Of a DNA stretch of 64,000 bases, positions 8,222 through 16,923 are shown in pieces; the stretch's first letter is position 1; the number at the start of each line of letters is the position of its first letter. The DNA lies in the NCBI GenBank assembly GCA_963786225.1, contig CAWAYQ010000017.1, positions 1 to 64,000 on the forward strand, given 5' to 3'. This DNA comes from Flaviflagellibacter sp963786225. GTDB lineage: Bacteria; Pseudomonadota; Alphaproteobacteria; Rhizobiales; Methylopilaceae. The notes beneath the pieces were generated by a model. That model was not told the origin of the DNA. It made no database searches and saw only the letters and a program-made list of their open reading frames with translations. Position numbers and translations under genes: made by a program.

Positions 8222-9292
8222 ATGAAAGCCGACCTTCAGCTTGGCATTTTGAATGGCGACGATATCGGGCACGAAATCGTGCCGGCGGCCGTCGAGGTCA
8301 CGAAAGCGGCGGCAGCCCGCACGGGGCTGAATATTGAATGGGTCCCGCTCCCGATCGGACGCAAGGCGTTTGACGACCTCGGGCACACGATGCCGCCCGG
8401 CACGCTGGAACGGCTCGCCGAACTCGACGGCTGGCTTCTCGGCCCTATCGGCCATCGCGATTATCCCAAGCACCCGCAGGCCATCAACCCGCATCCGATC
8501 CTGCGCAAGAGTTTCGACCTGTTCGCCAATGTGCGCCCCACCCGCTCCTACGCGGATATCGGCTGTCTGTACGACAATATCGACCTCATCATCGTCCGCG
8601 AGAACAATGAGGGCTTTCAGCCCGACCGCAACGTCGTGCTGGGCTCGGGCGAGTTCCGGCCGACCGAAGACGTCACGATCTCGGTTCGTGTCATTACCCG
8701 CACGGGCAGTTACAAAGTGGCGAATGCCGCGCTCCAGCTTGCCCAGGCGCGGCGCAAGAAGCTGACGCTCGTGCACAAGAACACCGTGTTCAAGCTCGGC
8801 TGCGGCATGTTCGTCGAGGAGTGCTACAACGCGGCGAAGAACTACCCTGAAGTCGAGGTCGAGGAAGTGATCGTCGACACGTTCGCGATGCATCTCGTCC
8901 GCAATCCGCACCGGTTCGACGTAGTTGTCACCACCAACATGTTCGGCGACATCCTCAGCGACGAGGCGGCGGGTCTCGTCGGCGGCCTCGGCATGGCGCC
9001 CGGCCTTTGCATCGGACGCGGCGACATCGCCATGGCCCAAGCGACACACGGTTCGGCGCCGGACATCGCCGGCAAGGGTATCTCCAATCCCTATGCGATG
9101 ATCGAGTCGACGCGCATGCTGATCGAATGGCTCGGCCGCAAGCGCAATCTTCCGGCGGCCGTCGCCGCTTCCGACCTAATGCTGACCGGCATTCAGGCGG
9201 CGATCGCAGATCCTGCCAGCCGGACCGGCGACATCAACGGAACCGGGCGCACCGCCGATATGGTCGCAGGCATCATCCGCAACATGGTATAG
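8222..9292 (+). CDS. Isocitrate/isopropylmalate dehydrogenase family protein
   Basis: 356 residues of the beta-decarboxylating dehydrogenase family. Seen are the N-terminal GDDIGHEIV, a substrate-loop arginine segment (FDLFANVRPTRSY near 100), RENNEGF near 125 (the family's Tyr-like switch region), the KNT..K segment near 185, the Asp triad region (VTTNMFGDILSDEAA near 235) and HGSAPDIAGKGISNP near 275. The family oxidises and decarboxylates (2R,3S)-2-hydroxy acids such as isopropylmalate, tartrate or homoisocitrate. It lacks its own leucine-biosynthesis context and follows an MmgE/PrpD gene, so a catabolic role is likely. Confidence 0.85.
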   Translation: MKADLQLGILNGDDIGHEIVPAAVEVTKAAAARTGLNIEWVPLPIGRKAFDDLGHTMPPGTLERLAELDGWLLGPIGHRDYPKHPQAINPHPILRKSFDLFANVRPTRSYADIGCLYDNIDLIIVRENNEGFQPDRNVVLGSGEFRPTEDVTISVRVITRTGSYKVANAALQLAQARRKKLTLVHKNTVFKLGCGMFVEECYNAAKNYPEVEVEEVIVDTFAMHLVRNPHRFDVVVTTNMFGDILSDEAAGLVGGLGMAPGLCIGRGDIAMAQATHGSAPDIAGKGISNPYAMIESTRMLIEWLGRKRNLPAAVAASDLMLTGIQAAIADPASRTGDINGTGRTADMVAGIIRNMV

Positions 9293-9316
9293 CGCGGGTT
9301 GCGGGCGGCGCAGGCC

Positions 9317-9607
9317 CTAGCCGCGTCGCCCGTACCTGTCGAATGCCGCTAACCGGAACGATCCGCCGGTAACGGACGTGCGGAGAACGGCGAGAAGAAG
9401 CGCTGCAAGCACGAGAAGGCCCAGAGCAGGCATTGCGCCTCCATACTGATAGACGAGAAGCGGTACGCACAGGAAGACGGTAGTACCGATCGTCGCGAGC
9501 AGAGGGCGCGCGTCCAATCCGCGGTTTCCCGCAAGGAGCGCGAGGAAAATGTGGAGTCCTAAAGCCGTCGGAACGGCCAAGGCCGCAATGAGTAGGGCCA
9601 TCTGCAT
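9317..9607 (-). CDS. Small membrane protein at the end of the nitrate assimilation operon
   Basis: About 96 residues, mostly hydrophobic, with three likely membrane spans (around residues 3-25, 36-55 and 58-76) and a basic C-terminus. The start at 9607 is preferred because the ATG lies one base after the nasA stop (TGAGATG) and GGAG sits upstream; longer in-frame starts extend into nasA. No family was recognised. Its tight coupling to nasA suggests a role in nitrate uptake or in membrane association of the reductase, but nothing in the sequence proves this. Confidence 0.6.
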   Translation of the reverse strand: MQMALLIAALAVPTALGLHIFLALLAGNRGLDARPLLATIGTTVFLCVPLLVYQYGGAMPALGLLVLAALLLAVLRTSVTGGSFRLAAFDRYGRRG

Positions 9608-9608
9608 C

Positions 9609-12320
9609 TCAGCGAGCTCCATCGTGAGTGTGAAAGGGATCGGCCGCAGCAGGAACGGCATCACCCGCATTTCGCGGCGTGCTGAGGATCAGCTCCCGCA
9701 GTTCGGGCAGACATGATCCACAATTGCTGCCGCATTTGAGAATCCGGCTCAGGGATCCAGTGTCGGACGCACCATCACCGATCGCGCGGCGGATGCGGTC
9801 TTCGCCGACGCCGAAGCACGAGCACACGATGCGCCCCTCGCTCGCGCGCGGCGCGGCCGCGCGGGCGCCGAGCAACAGGCGCCGCTCCTCGTCGGAAACA
9901 GGCTCCTGCCCCGCGAACAAATCCATCAGCCACGACGGATCGGGCAACGCTCCGGGCGAGCCGACAAGCAGGCACTCCGTCATGACCCTGCTCCCGTTGA
10001 GCGAGGCCGCGCGGAACAGGCCGCGCGTGCGGTCGTGATAATCCAGCGGCCGCGCGCGTTCGCCGAGCAGCGACAGACCGAGAAGAATGCCTTCGGCGGG
10101 AGGCTCCTGTCCGGCCACGCGATAGGCATAGCCGCCGGGAATAGCCGCCCTTGCCCAGTATGAGAGCCCGCCCGGGCGCATGCGGCGAGGCGACAGCAGC
10201 AGACCTTCCCAGCGCACCGGAAACGGCACGACCAGTACGGGCGTGTGCTTCAGTTCCGGCTGACCGGAGACAGCGTCGCAGGCCGGATTGACCACGCGCC
10301 CCGGCGAGCCGCGCGCGGCGATCGCGTCGGTCCAGTGCATCGGCAGAAAGACCTGCCCGGTCTGCTGATCCGTCGTGACATGCACACGCGCGACCGCGCG
10401 GCCCCAATCGCTCGTCACCTCGGCGAAACAGCCATCGGCCAGCGCGAGCGCCGCGGCATCGGCCGGGCTGACATCGAGCACAGGCTCCGGCGCCTGCGCC
10501 ATTAGCCGGGCGACGTCGCCGGTCCGTGTCATCGTATGCCATTGGTCGCGCAGGCGGCCGGTGTTGAGGACAAGCGGCCGCTCTGTCGCCGTCGCATTCG
10601 CTGGTGCCTCCTGGCTGACGGCGATGAAATGCGCGCGGCCGTCCTGACTCGGGAACCGGCCGTCGCCGAACAGGCGTGCCGTGCCGTGACGCCTGCCCCG
10701 AAGCACGGGCCATTGCACGGGATGCAACGCGTCGAACTCCGCATCGGTCAGACCGACCAGGCCACCGAGATCGAGTATCCGCGCGCCATGGTTCTCGAAC
10801 GCCGACAGCGCGGCGTGTTCGCGGAAGATGTCGGCGGCGCACCGGTAGTCGAACGCGGCGCCGAAACCCATGCGCGCCGCGATCTCCTTCATGATCCACC
10901 AGTCCGGCTGCGCCTCGCCGGGCAGTGGCATGAAGGCACGCTGGCGCGAAATACGGCGTTCGGAATTCGTGACCGTGCCGTCCTTCTCACCCCATCCCGC
11001 GGCGGGCAACAGCACATTCGCATGACGCGCGGTGTCCGTGTCCGGCACGCAATCGGACACGGCAAGAAAATCGCAGGCCCTCATTGCCGCCCGCACGCGG
11101 TTGCCGGCAGGCAGGCTCGCGGCGGGATTGCTGCCCATGACCCACAATGCCTTGATGCGGCCTGCCGCGAGCGCATCGAACATATCGACGGCTTTGAGGC
11201 CGGGCGTCTCCGCGAGCCGCGGAGCCTTCCAGAAGCGCCGCACGCGATCGAGATCGGCGGGTTCGAAATTCATGTGGGCCGCGAGCTGGTTCGCGAGCCC
11301 GCCGGCTTCGCGCCCGCCCATCGCATTCGGCTGCCCGGTAAAGGAGAACGGCCCCATGCCCGGCCGCCCGATCCGTCCCGTGGCGAGATGGCAATTGATG
11401 ATCGCGTTGACTTTGTCGGTCCCGCGCGAGGACTGGTTGACGCCCTGCGAATAGACGGTGACGACGCGCCGGGTTGCCGCGAACAGGCGGTAGAATTCCA
11501 TAAGATCGGCGAGCGGGACGCCGCAGCCCTCCGCCACCGTTTCCAGATCGGGCGCATCCGCCTCCGCCCGTTCGTGCGCTGCGGCAAAACCCGTGGTGAA
11601 GCGGTCGATGTAGTCCGTGTCGATTGACCGTGTACGCACAAGATGCGCCAACAGTCCGTTGAACAGCAGAACGTCCGTGCCGGGCTTTACCGGCAGGAAC
11701 AGATCGGCGTCCGCCGCGGTCGCCGTCCGGCGCGGATCGATCGCGACAATCCTCGTGCCGCGCCGCTGCCGTGCATCGGTCAGGCGGCGGAACAGGATCG
11801 GATGGCACCATGCGGCGTTGGAGCCGACCAGAACGACGAGATCGGTCTCGTCGAGATCCTCATAGCAGCACGGCACCAGATCTTCGCCGAACGCGCGTTT
11901 GTGGCCCGCGACCGACGACGCCATGCAGAGCCGCGAATTGGTGTCGATGTTCGCGGAGCCGATGAAGCCCTTCATCAGCTTGTTGGCGACGTAATAATCC
12001 TCCGTGAGGAGCTGGCCCGACACATAGAATGCGACGGAATCCGGGCCATGCGCTGCGATCGCCGCACTGAATTTTTCGGCGACGAGATCGAGGGCCGTGT
12101 TCCAATCGGCGCGTTCGCCCGCGATCATGGGGTGCAGCAGCCGGTTGTCGAGCTTCAGGGTTTCGCCGAGCGCGGAACCCTTGCTGCAGATGCGGCCGAA
12201 ATTGGTGGGATGCGAAACATCGCCCTTCGTCATCGGTGACGGGCCCCCGAGCACGCCGCAGCCCGTGCCGCAATAAGGGCAGGTGGTCCGGACCGGTTCG
12301 GTCGAGGGAAATGCGGTCAT
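9609..12320 (-). CDS. nasA: Assimilatory nitrate reductase catalytic subunit with C-terminal BFD-like domain
   Basis: 903-residue cytoplasmic molybdopterin enzyme reducing nitrate to nitrite. The N-terminal [4Fe-4S] motif is Cys14-x2-Cys17-x3-Cys21 with Cys45 (ICSKG). The bis-MGD domains follow, including the SRLCMASSVAG segment and the GSNAAW and GSNPAAS stretches. A molybdopterin dinucleotide-binding domain covers about 580-700. The last 80 residues form a bacterioferritin-associated-ferredoxin-like [2Fe-2S] domain with Cys pairs in VCSCFGVG and CGSNCGSC, as in the longer NasA/NasC forms. It lies 7 bp after the flavoprotein gene, which is a plausible electron donor. Confidence 0.95.
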   Translation of the reverse strand: MTAFPSTEPVRTTCPYCGTGCGVLGGPSPMTKGDVSHPTNFGRICSKGSALGETLKLDNRLLHPMIAGERADWNTALDLVAEKFSAAIAAHGPDSVAFYVSGQLLTEDYYVANKLMKGFIGSANIDTNSRLCMASSVAGHKRAFGEDLVPCCYEDLDETDLVVLVGSNAAWCHPILFRRLTDARQRRGTRIVAIDPRRTATAADADLFLPVKPGTDVLLFNGLLAHLVRTRSIDTDYIDRFTTGFAAAHERAEADAPDLETVAEGCGVPLADLMEFYRLFAATRRVVTVYSQGVNQSSRGTDKVNAIINCHLATGRIGRPGMGPFSFTGQPNAMGGREAGGLANQLAAHMNFEPADLDRVRRFWKAPRLAETPGLKAVDMFDALAAGRIKALWVMGSNPAASLPAGNRVRAAMRACDFLAVSDCVPDTDTARHANVLLPAAGWGEKDGTVTNSERRISRQRAFMPLPGEAQPDWWIMKEIAARMGFGAAFDYRCAADIFREHAALSAFENHGARILDLGGLVGLTDAEFDALHPVQWPVLRGRRHGTARLFGDGRFPSQDGRAHFIAVSQEAPANATATERPLVLNTGRLRDQWHTMTRTGDVARLMAQAPEPVLDVSPADAAALALADGCFAEVTSDWGRAVARVHVTTDQQTGQVFLPMHWTDAIAARGSPGRVVNPACDAVSGQPELKHTPVLVVPFPVRWEGLLLSPRRMRPGGLSYWARAAIPGGYAYRVAGQEPPAEGILLGLSLLGERARPLDYHDRTRGLFRAASLNGSRVMTECLLVGSPGALPDPSWLMDLFAGQEPVSDEERRLLLGARAAAPRASEGRIVCSCFGVGEDRIRRAIGDGASDTGSLSRILKCGSNCGSCLPELRELILSTPRNAGDAVPAAADPFHTHDGAR

Positions 12321-12327
12321 CTCGGCA

Positions 12328-13920
12328 TCAGTACACGTCGGCCTGGTAGCGCCCGGCGGCCTTCAGCGCGGCGATATAGGTCTTGGCTTCCGGCGCATCG
12401 CAGCCGCGATGCTGCTCGACGATCGCATGCAGGCTCTTGTCGACATCGGCGGCCATGCGCTTGGCGTCGCCGCAGACATAGAAATGCGCGCCGCGCTCGA
12501 GCCAATGATAGAGCTCAGCGCTCTCCTCATGCATGCGGTCCTGCACATACACCTTGTTCGCACCGTCGCGCGACCAGGCGAGCGAGAGTTTCGTCAGCGC
12601 ACCCGCGCTCTGTAGCGCCGCCAGTTCCTCCTCGTAGAAGAAATCGCTGTCGCGGCGCTGGTGCCCAAAGAACAGCCAGGCTCCGCCCTTCGCGTCCGTC
12701 GCCAGCCGCTCCTGGAGGAAGGCACGGAACGGCGCGATGCCGGTACCGGGACCGACCATGATGATCGGCACATCGCCGGACTCCGGCAGGGCAAAGCCAA
12801 GGGCTTTCTGGACATAGACCGGAAGCGTGAGAGTGTCGGCGATACGTTCGGCGAGATAAGTGGAGGCGACGCCGTAGCGCTCGCGCGCACCGACGGCGTA
12901 GCGCACCGCGTCCACCGTCAAAGTCAGCCGTCCGGGCTGTGCCTTCGGGCTGGAAGAAATTGAATAGAGCCGCGGCTGCAAAGGATCGAGCACGGACAGG
13001 AAAGCGCCGGCCTCCAGCATGGTCGCCGGCGATTTATCGAGCGCCGCGAGAACGTCGGTCGTTTCAAGATCGCCGTCCGGGTCTTCGCCTTCGGCAAGGC
13101 GCGCGAACTTCACCTTTTCATCGGGGTCGGACGCCATCTCGCCGATCAGCGCGAACAACGCGTCGGGCGCGGCTCCGAGCGCTTTCTCGCGCAGCAGCAC
13201 GTCGTGGATGCACTTGCCGTTGGCCACCGCGACAGCGGTCAGACCGAGGCGCGTCATGATCGCATCGACAAGGCCCGGCTCGTTCAACGGCATCAGGCCG
13301 AAGGAATTGCCCGCGGCGTAATCCAGCCCGTCCGGGAGCTTGAACTCGACGTGCCAGGTTTCCTTGGCCGACTTCCCCTTGTTGAGCCGTCGCCGCGACA
13401 GGAAAACGGCCTCGACAGGATGCTCGCGCGAGCGCCCCGGCGCGGATGCGGGGCGCGCGGCCGGGACCGCAGCCGCGGGAGCGGCGCCGTCCATCTCCGC
13501 GGCGAGCTTCTTGAGCATGCGAAGCGTCTCTTTTCCGCCCGGCTGGCAGAGATTGAGCCGCTCTTCCTTCTTCTCCGCGATCGCAGCCGAATAGTCCTCG
13601 CAATTATAGCCGCACTGGCCGCAATCCTGCTGCGCCATCGCCGCCATCATGCGGCGTTTGAGCGGCTTGCCGTTCGCCATGTCCATACGATCGGCCAGAG
13701 GCAGTGCCGGGTCGTGCCATGGCGCGCCGTCATCCGCTTCCTCCTGCGGTGCGATACCGGGCATGAAGGCCGAGGATTGATCGGCGGACAGGCTCGACGG
13801 ACTGCCGTCGAGCGACAGCAGTCCGGCGAAGAAGCCGTTGAGCCACGCGCGCTGTTCCACCGTGAACGGCGCATTCTCGGGCAGCACAGGCGTCAGGAAG
13901 TTTGCGGGTTGTACGCTCAT
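12328..13920 (-). CDS. Sulfite-reductase-alpha-like Fe-S/FAD reductase
   Basis: 530 residues in three parts. Residues 20-38 form a short helical motif (FTVEQRAWLNGFFAGL), also seen in CysJ N-termini. Residues 95-130 carry an RnfB-like four-cysteine site (Cys100, 103, 107, 125). Residues 160-530 form a ferredoxin-reductase module with RLYSISSSP (FAD), GPGTGIAPFRAFLQER and YVCGDAKRM (NADPH or NADH). The flavodoxin domain of CysJ is absent and the Fe-S site takes its place. The gene is wedged between nirA (4-bp overlap) and nasA, so it most likely passes NAD(P)H electrons to NirA and/or NasA rather than to sulfite reductase. Confidence 0.85.
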   Translation of the reverse strand: MSVQPANFLTPVLPENAPFTVEQRAWLNGFFAGLLSLDGSPSSLSADQSSAFMPGIAPQEEADDGAPWHDPALPLADRMDMANGKPLKRRMMAAMAQQDCGQCGYNCEDYSAAIAEKKEERLNLCQPGGKETLRMLKKLAAEMDGAAPAAAVPAARPASAPGRSREHPVEAVFLSRRRLNKGKSAKETWHVEFKLPDGLDYAAGNSFGLMPLNEPGLVDAIMTRLGLTAVAVANGKCIHDVLLREKALGAAPDALFALIGEMASDPDEKVKFARLAEGEDPDGDLETTDVLAALDKSPATMLEAGAFLSVLDPLQPRLYSISSSPKAQPGRLTLTVDAVRYAVGARERYGVASTYLAERIADTLTLPVYVQKALGFALPESGDVPIIMVGPGTGIAPFRAFLQERLATDAKGGAWLFFGHQRRDSDFFYEEELAALQSAGALTKLSLAWSRDGANKVYVQDRMHEESAELYHWLERGAHFYVCGDAKRMAADVDKSLHAIVEQHRGCDAPEAKTYIAALKAAGRYQADVY

Positions 13921-15707
13921 TCGGCGGCCTCCGCCAGAAACAGCGCCGTGAGCTGATCGACCTCATACCGGCGGGTAAACTGCGCGAAGCTCTCGTCCGG
14001 CGCGGCGCGGTTCGCCATCCAGCCTTTCAGCATGCGCTCGACAAGCGGCGGGGCATGTTCGGCCTTCACATCGCGGAAAAGCTCACGGCCGATCGCGGCA
14101 TCCGGCCCGAAGCCGCCGCCGACGCAGACATTGTAACCGTCGACGGTATCGCCCTCGTCCGACACCGTGACGCGCTGGCCGATCAGGCCGATATCGCCGA
14201 TGTAGTGCTGGGCGCAGCTATTGTGGCAGCCGGTCAGGTGAATGTTGACGGGCAGGTCAACCTGTACGCGGCCGTCGCAATGACGCGCGATGTCCTCGGC
14301 GTGAGTCTTGGTCGCGGCAGCCGCGAATTTGCAGCCTTCGCTGCCGGTGCAGGCCACGAGCCCGGCGCGCACGGCCGTGGCCGAAATACCGAGCCCCAGC
14401 GCCTCAATGGCCGCCACCGCGAGCGGAATGTCCGGGTCCTTGATGCCGGAGACAAGCAGGTTCTGCCAGACGGTGAGACGGATATCGCCGTCGCCGAGAT
14501 CGCGCGAGATCTTTGCAATGCCGCGCATCTGCTCGACTGTCATCTTGCCGACGGGCAGCACAATACCGATCCAGTTGAGCCCGTCCTGCTTCTGTTTGTG
14601 AATGCCGATATGGGCCTGCCGATCGGAGACCGGGCGCACCGCGACGGCCTCCGCCGGAACGCGCGTCAGCTTCCAGCCGAGCTTGGCATCGACTTCGGTG
14701 AGGAATTTGTCGAAGCCCCAGGCGTCCAGCACATATTTGAGCCGCGCCTTCTTCCGGTCGGTCCGATCGCCGTGGTCGATGAAGACGCGGACAATGGCGT
14801 CCGCCACACGTGTCGCATCCTCGGGCCTGACCACCACGCCCGTGTCGCGGGCGAGGTCCTTGTGGCCGGTAATGCCGCCGAGCGCGAGGCGGAACCAGAT
14901 TCCGGCGTCGGCGCCGAACCCGTCTTGCACCTCCACCGCCTGGAAGCCGATATCGTTGGTGTCCTCAAGCGCCGCGATCAGTCCCGCACCGTCGAACGCA
15001 ACGTTGAACTTGCGCGGCAGGCCGTACATTTCGCGCGTGTTGAGAATGTGATGATGCCATTCACTGGCATAGGGACGCGTGTCGATCAGTTCCTGCGGAT
15101 CGATCCCCGCCGTCGGCGTTCCCGTGACATTGCGGATATTGTCAGCGCCGGAGCCTTTGCAGGTCAGACCGATGGCGACAAGCTTTTCCAGAACCTGGAT
15201 GCCGTCCGAGGCCGGCACTTCGCGGATCTGGAGGTTGGCGCGCGTCGTGACATGCGCATACGGCCCGCCATGTGCTTCAGCCACGTCGGCGGCGCCGGAG
15301 AACTGCCAGTGGGTCATGATGCCGTTCGGAATGCGCAGCCGCACCATATAGCTGTCCTGCGCCGGCCCGACGAAGAACAGGCCGTGATAGCGCCAGCGCA
15401 GTACGTCGGGCCCTTTCGGATAGACGCCGTCCTTTGCCGCCTGCTTCATGCGCGCATACGAATTGAGCCCCATCTCCTCGCGCTTGGCGATCTCGGCCGG
15501 GTCCAGCTTTTTTCCGCTTGCTTCCGTCCGCGCCATTGCCCGGAGGCTCGCGGCGTCCGGGCCTGTCGGTTCCGCCACGGCGGGCGTATGCGCCGCACCT
15601 CCGCGCGCGCCGATCGGCGGCAGACCGCGCGACGAGCGCATCGCTCCGAGGCCCGAGACGAAGCCTTCGAGATAACGTTTCTGTTCGGGAGAGAAATCGC
15701 CGCTCAT
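13917..15707 (-). CDS. nirA: Ferredoxin-type nitrite reductase NirA
   Basis: 596 residues from ATG 15707 with GAGG just upstream. Sirohaem/[4Fe-4S] enzyme reducing nitrite to ammonium with six electrons. The cluster ligands are Cys453 and Cys459 (CTGSEGC) and Cys494 and Cys498 (CHNSC). Two sulfite/nitrite-reductase half-repeats are visible, with VTTRANLQIR in the first. The extra N-terminus has FSPEQKRYLEGFVSGL at about residues 5-20, closely matching the motif at the start of the neighbouring flavoprotein. It starts 7 bp after the FAD oxidoreductase stop and overlaps the flavoprotein start by 4 bp. Confidence 0.95.
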   Translation of the reverse strand: MSGDFSPEQKRYLEGFVSGLGAMRSSRGLPPIGARGGAAHTPAVAEPTGPDAASLRAMARTEASGKKLDPAEIAKREEMGLNSYARMKQAAKDGVYPKGPDVLRWRYHGLFFVGPAQDSYMVRLRIPNGIMTHWQFSGAADVAEAHGGPYAHVTTRANLQIREVPASDGIQVLEKLVAIGLTCKGSGADNIRNVTGTPTAGIDPQELIDTRPYASEWHHHILNTREMYGLPRKFNVAFDGAGLIAALEDTNDIGFQAVEVQDGFGADAGIWFRLALGGITGHKDLARDTGVVVRPEDATRVADAIVRVFIDHGDRTDRKKARLKYVLDAWGFDKFLTEVDAKLGWKLTRVPAEAVAVRPVSDRQAHIGIHKQKQDGLNWIGIVLPVGKMTVEQMRGIAKISRDLGDGDIRLTVWQNLLVSGIKDPDIPLAVAAIEALGLGISATAVRAGLVACTGSEGCKFAAAATKTHAEDIARHCDGRVQVDLPVNIHLTGCHNSCAQHYIGDIGLIGQRVTVSDEGDTVDGYNVCVGGGFGPDAAIGRELFRDVKAEHAPPLVERMLKGWMANRAAPDESFAQFTRRYEVDQLTALFLAEAAE

Positions 15708-15714
15708 CGCCGCC

Positions 15715-16923
15715 TCACGCCGCATTGCACAGAGCAGGGCCGAAGATCAGCATGTCGCGGATCGGTGCGGTGTCCGTGCCGTTCTGAATGAGATCGAAGA
15801 AGAACGCCCCGTCCGCGGTATCGCCGTAGAGCACGGCGCCGGCCAGACGATTGTCCTTGAGGACGAGACGGCGATAGAGGCCCCGGTCGGGATCGCGGAG
15901 CACGATGTCCTCATATCCCTCGCCGCCTGTGAAGTCGCCGGCGGAGAACAGGTCGACGCCCGTCACCTTCAGCCGGGTTGCGGTCGCGGCCGGACGATAG
16001 ACTCCGGCATTGCCGCAGAGATTGTCCGCAAGCACTTTCGCCATGTCGTAGAGCGGCGCGACGAGGCCGTGGCAGATCCCGGAATGCTCGGCGCATTCGC
16101 CCACCGCGAAGATATGCGCGTCGCTTGTGCGCATCCGCTCATCGACGACCACGCCCCGGGCGACCGACAGTCCGGCCGATCGCGCGAGATCCACGTTCGG
16201 ACGGATGCCGACCGCCATGACGACAAGATCGGCCGGGAGCTCGGTTCCGTCCTTGAGCTTCACGGCACGAACGCGCCGGGCGCCGGCGATGCTCTCGGTC
16301 TGCGCAGAACAGAAAACGCGTATGCCCCGCGCCTCGATCTCCCGGCGCAACAGGGACGATGCTTCGCGGTCGAGCTGGCGTTCCATCAGGTCGGCCATCA
16401 GATGCACGACCGTGACGTTCATGCCCCGCTTCATCAGTCCATACGCCGCTTCCAATCCGAGAAGCCCGCCGCCGATCACAACCGCGTTGCGGCCATGTCG
16501 TGCGGCGGTCAGCATCGCATCGACATCCCGCGCATCGCGAAAGGTCACGACACCCGGAAGATCGTGTCCCGGAACGGGCAACACGACGGGATGCGAACCT
16601 GTCGCAAGGATCAGCTTGTCGTATGCCAGGCTCCCGCCGTCACCGGTGACGAGAATGCGCGCGCCGGGATGGATCGCGGTCACCGCGACGCCGGCGTGCA
16701 GCGTCACTCCGTTCGCTTCATACCAGGCGCGGTGGTGACTGATGATGTCGTCGAAGCACTTCTCGCCCGCCAGCATGGGCGACAGCATGATCCGGCTATA
16801 GGCCGTGTGCGGTTCCGCGCCGAACATCGTGATGTGGTAGCGGCCCGGCGCACGCGCGAGCACATCCTCGACGGCGCGGATACCGGCCATGCCGTTGCCG
16901 ACGACGAGGAGGCGCTCGGTCAT
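15715..16923 (-). CDS. NAD(P)/FAD-dependent oxidoreductase, NirB-N-terminal-like
   Basis: 402 residues resembling the N-terminal pyridine-nucleotide-disulfide reductase part of NADH-nitrite reductase NirB. FAD-binding VVGNGMAGIRAVED is at residues 6-19. A second Rossmann site, VVIGGGLLGLEAAYGL, lies near 150. GVVVDERMRTSD and the FAVGECAEH segment near 270-290 are typical of this reductase group. There is no sirohaem or BFD part. It overlaps nrtC by one base and sits directly before nirA. It probably supplies reducing power to NirA or NasA, either directly or through the Fe-S flavoprotein. Confidence 0.85.
   Translation of the reverse strand: MTERLLVVGNGMAGIRAVEDVLARAPGRYHITMFGAEPHTAYSRIMLSPMLAGEKCFDDIISHHRAWYEANGVTLHAGVAVTAIHPGARILVTGDGGSLAYDKLILATGSHPVVLPVPGHDLPGVVTFRDARDVDAMLTAARHGRNAVVIGGGLLGLEAAYGLMKRGMNVTVVHLMADLMERQLDREASSLLRREIEARGIRVFCSAQTESIAGARRVRAVKLKDGTELPADLVVMAVGIRPNVDLARSAGLSVARGVVVDERMRTSDAHIFAVGECAEHSGICHGLVAPLYDMAKVLADNLCGNAGVYRPAATATRLKVTGVDLFSAGDFTGGEGYEDIVLRDPDRGLYRRLVLKDNRLAGAVLYGDTADGAFFFDLIQNGTDTAPIRDMLIFGPALCNAA

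Noticed and set aside
13902..15791. Long open frame (629 codons) on the plus strand opposite nirA
   Set aside because: High-GC shadow frame: nirA on the other strand carries a complete set of cluster cysteines and tight operon overlaps, and the plus-strand product has no recognisable motif.
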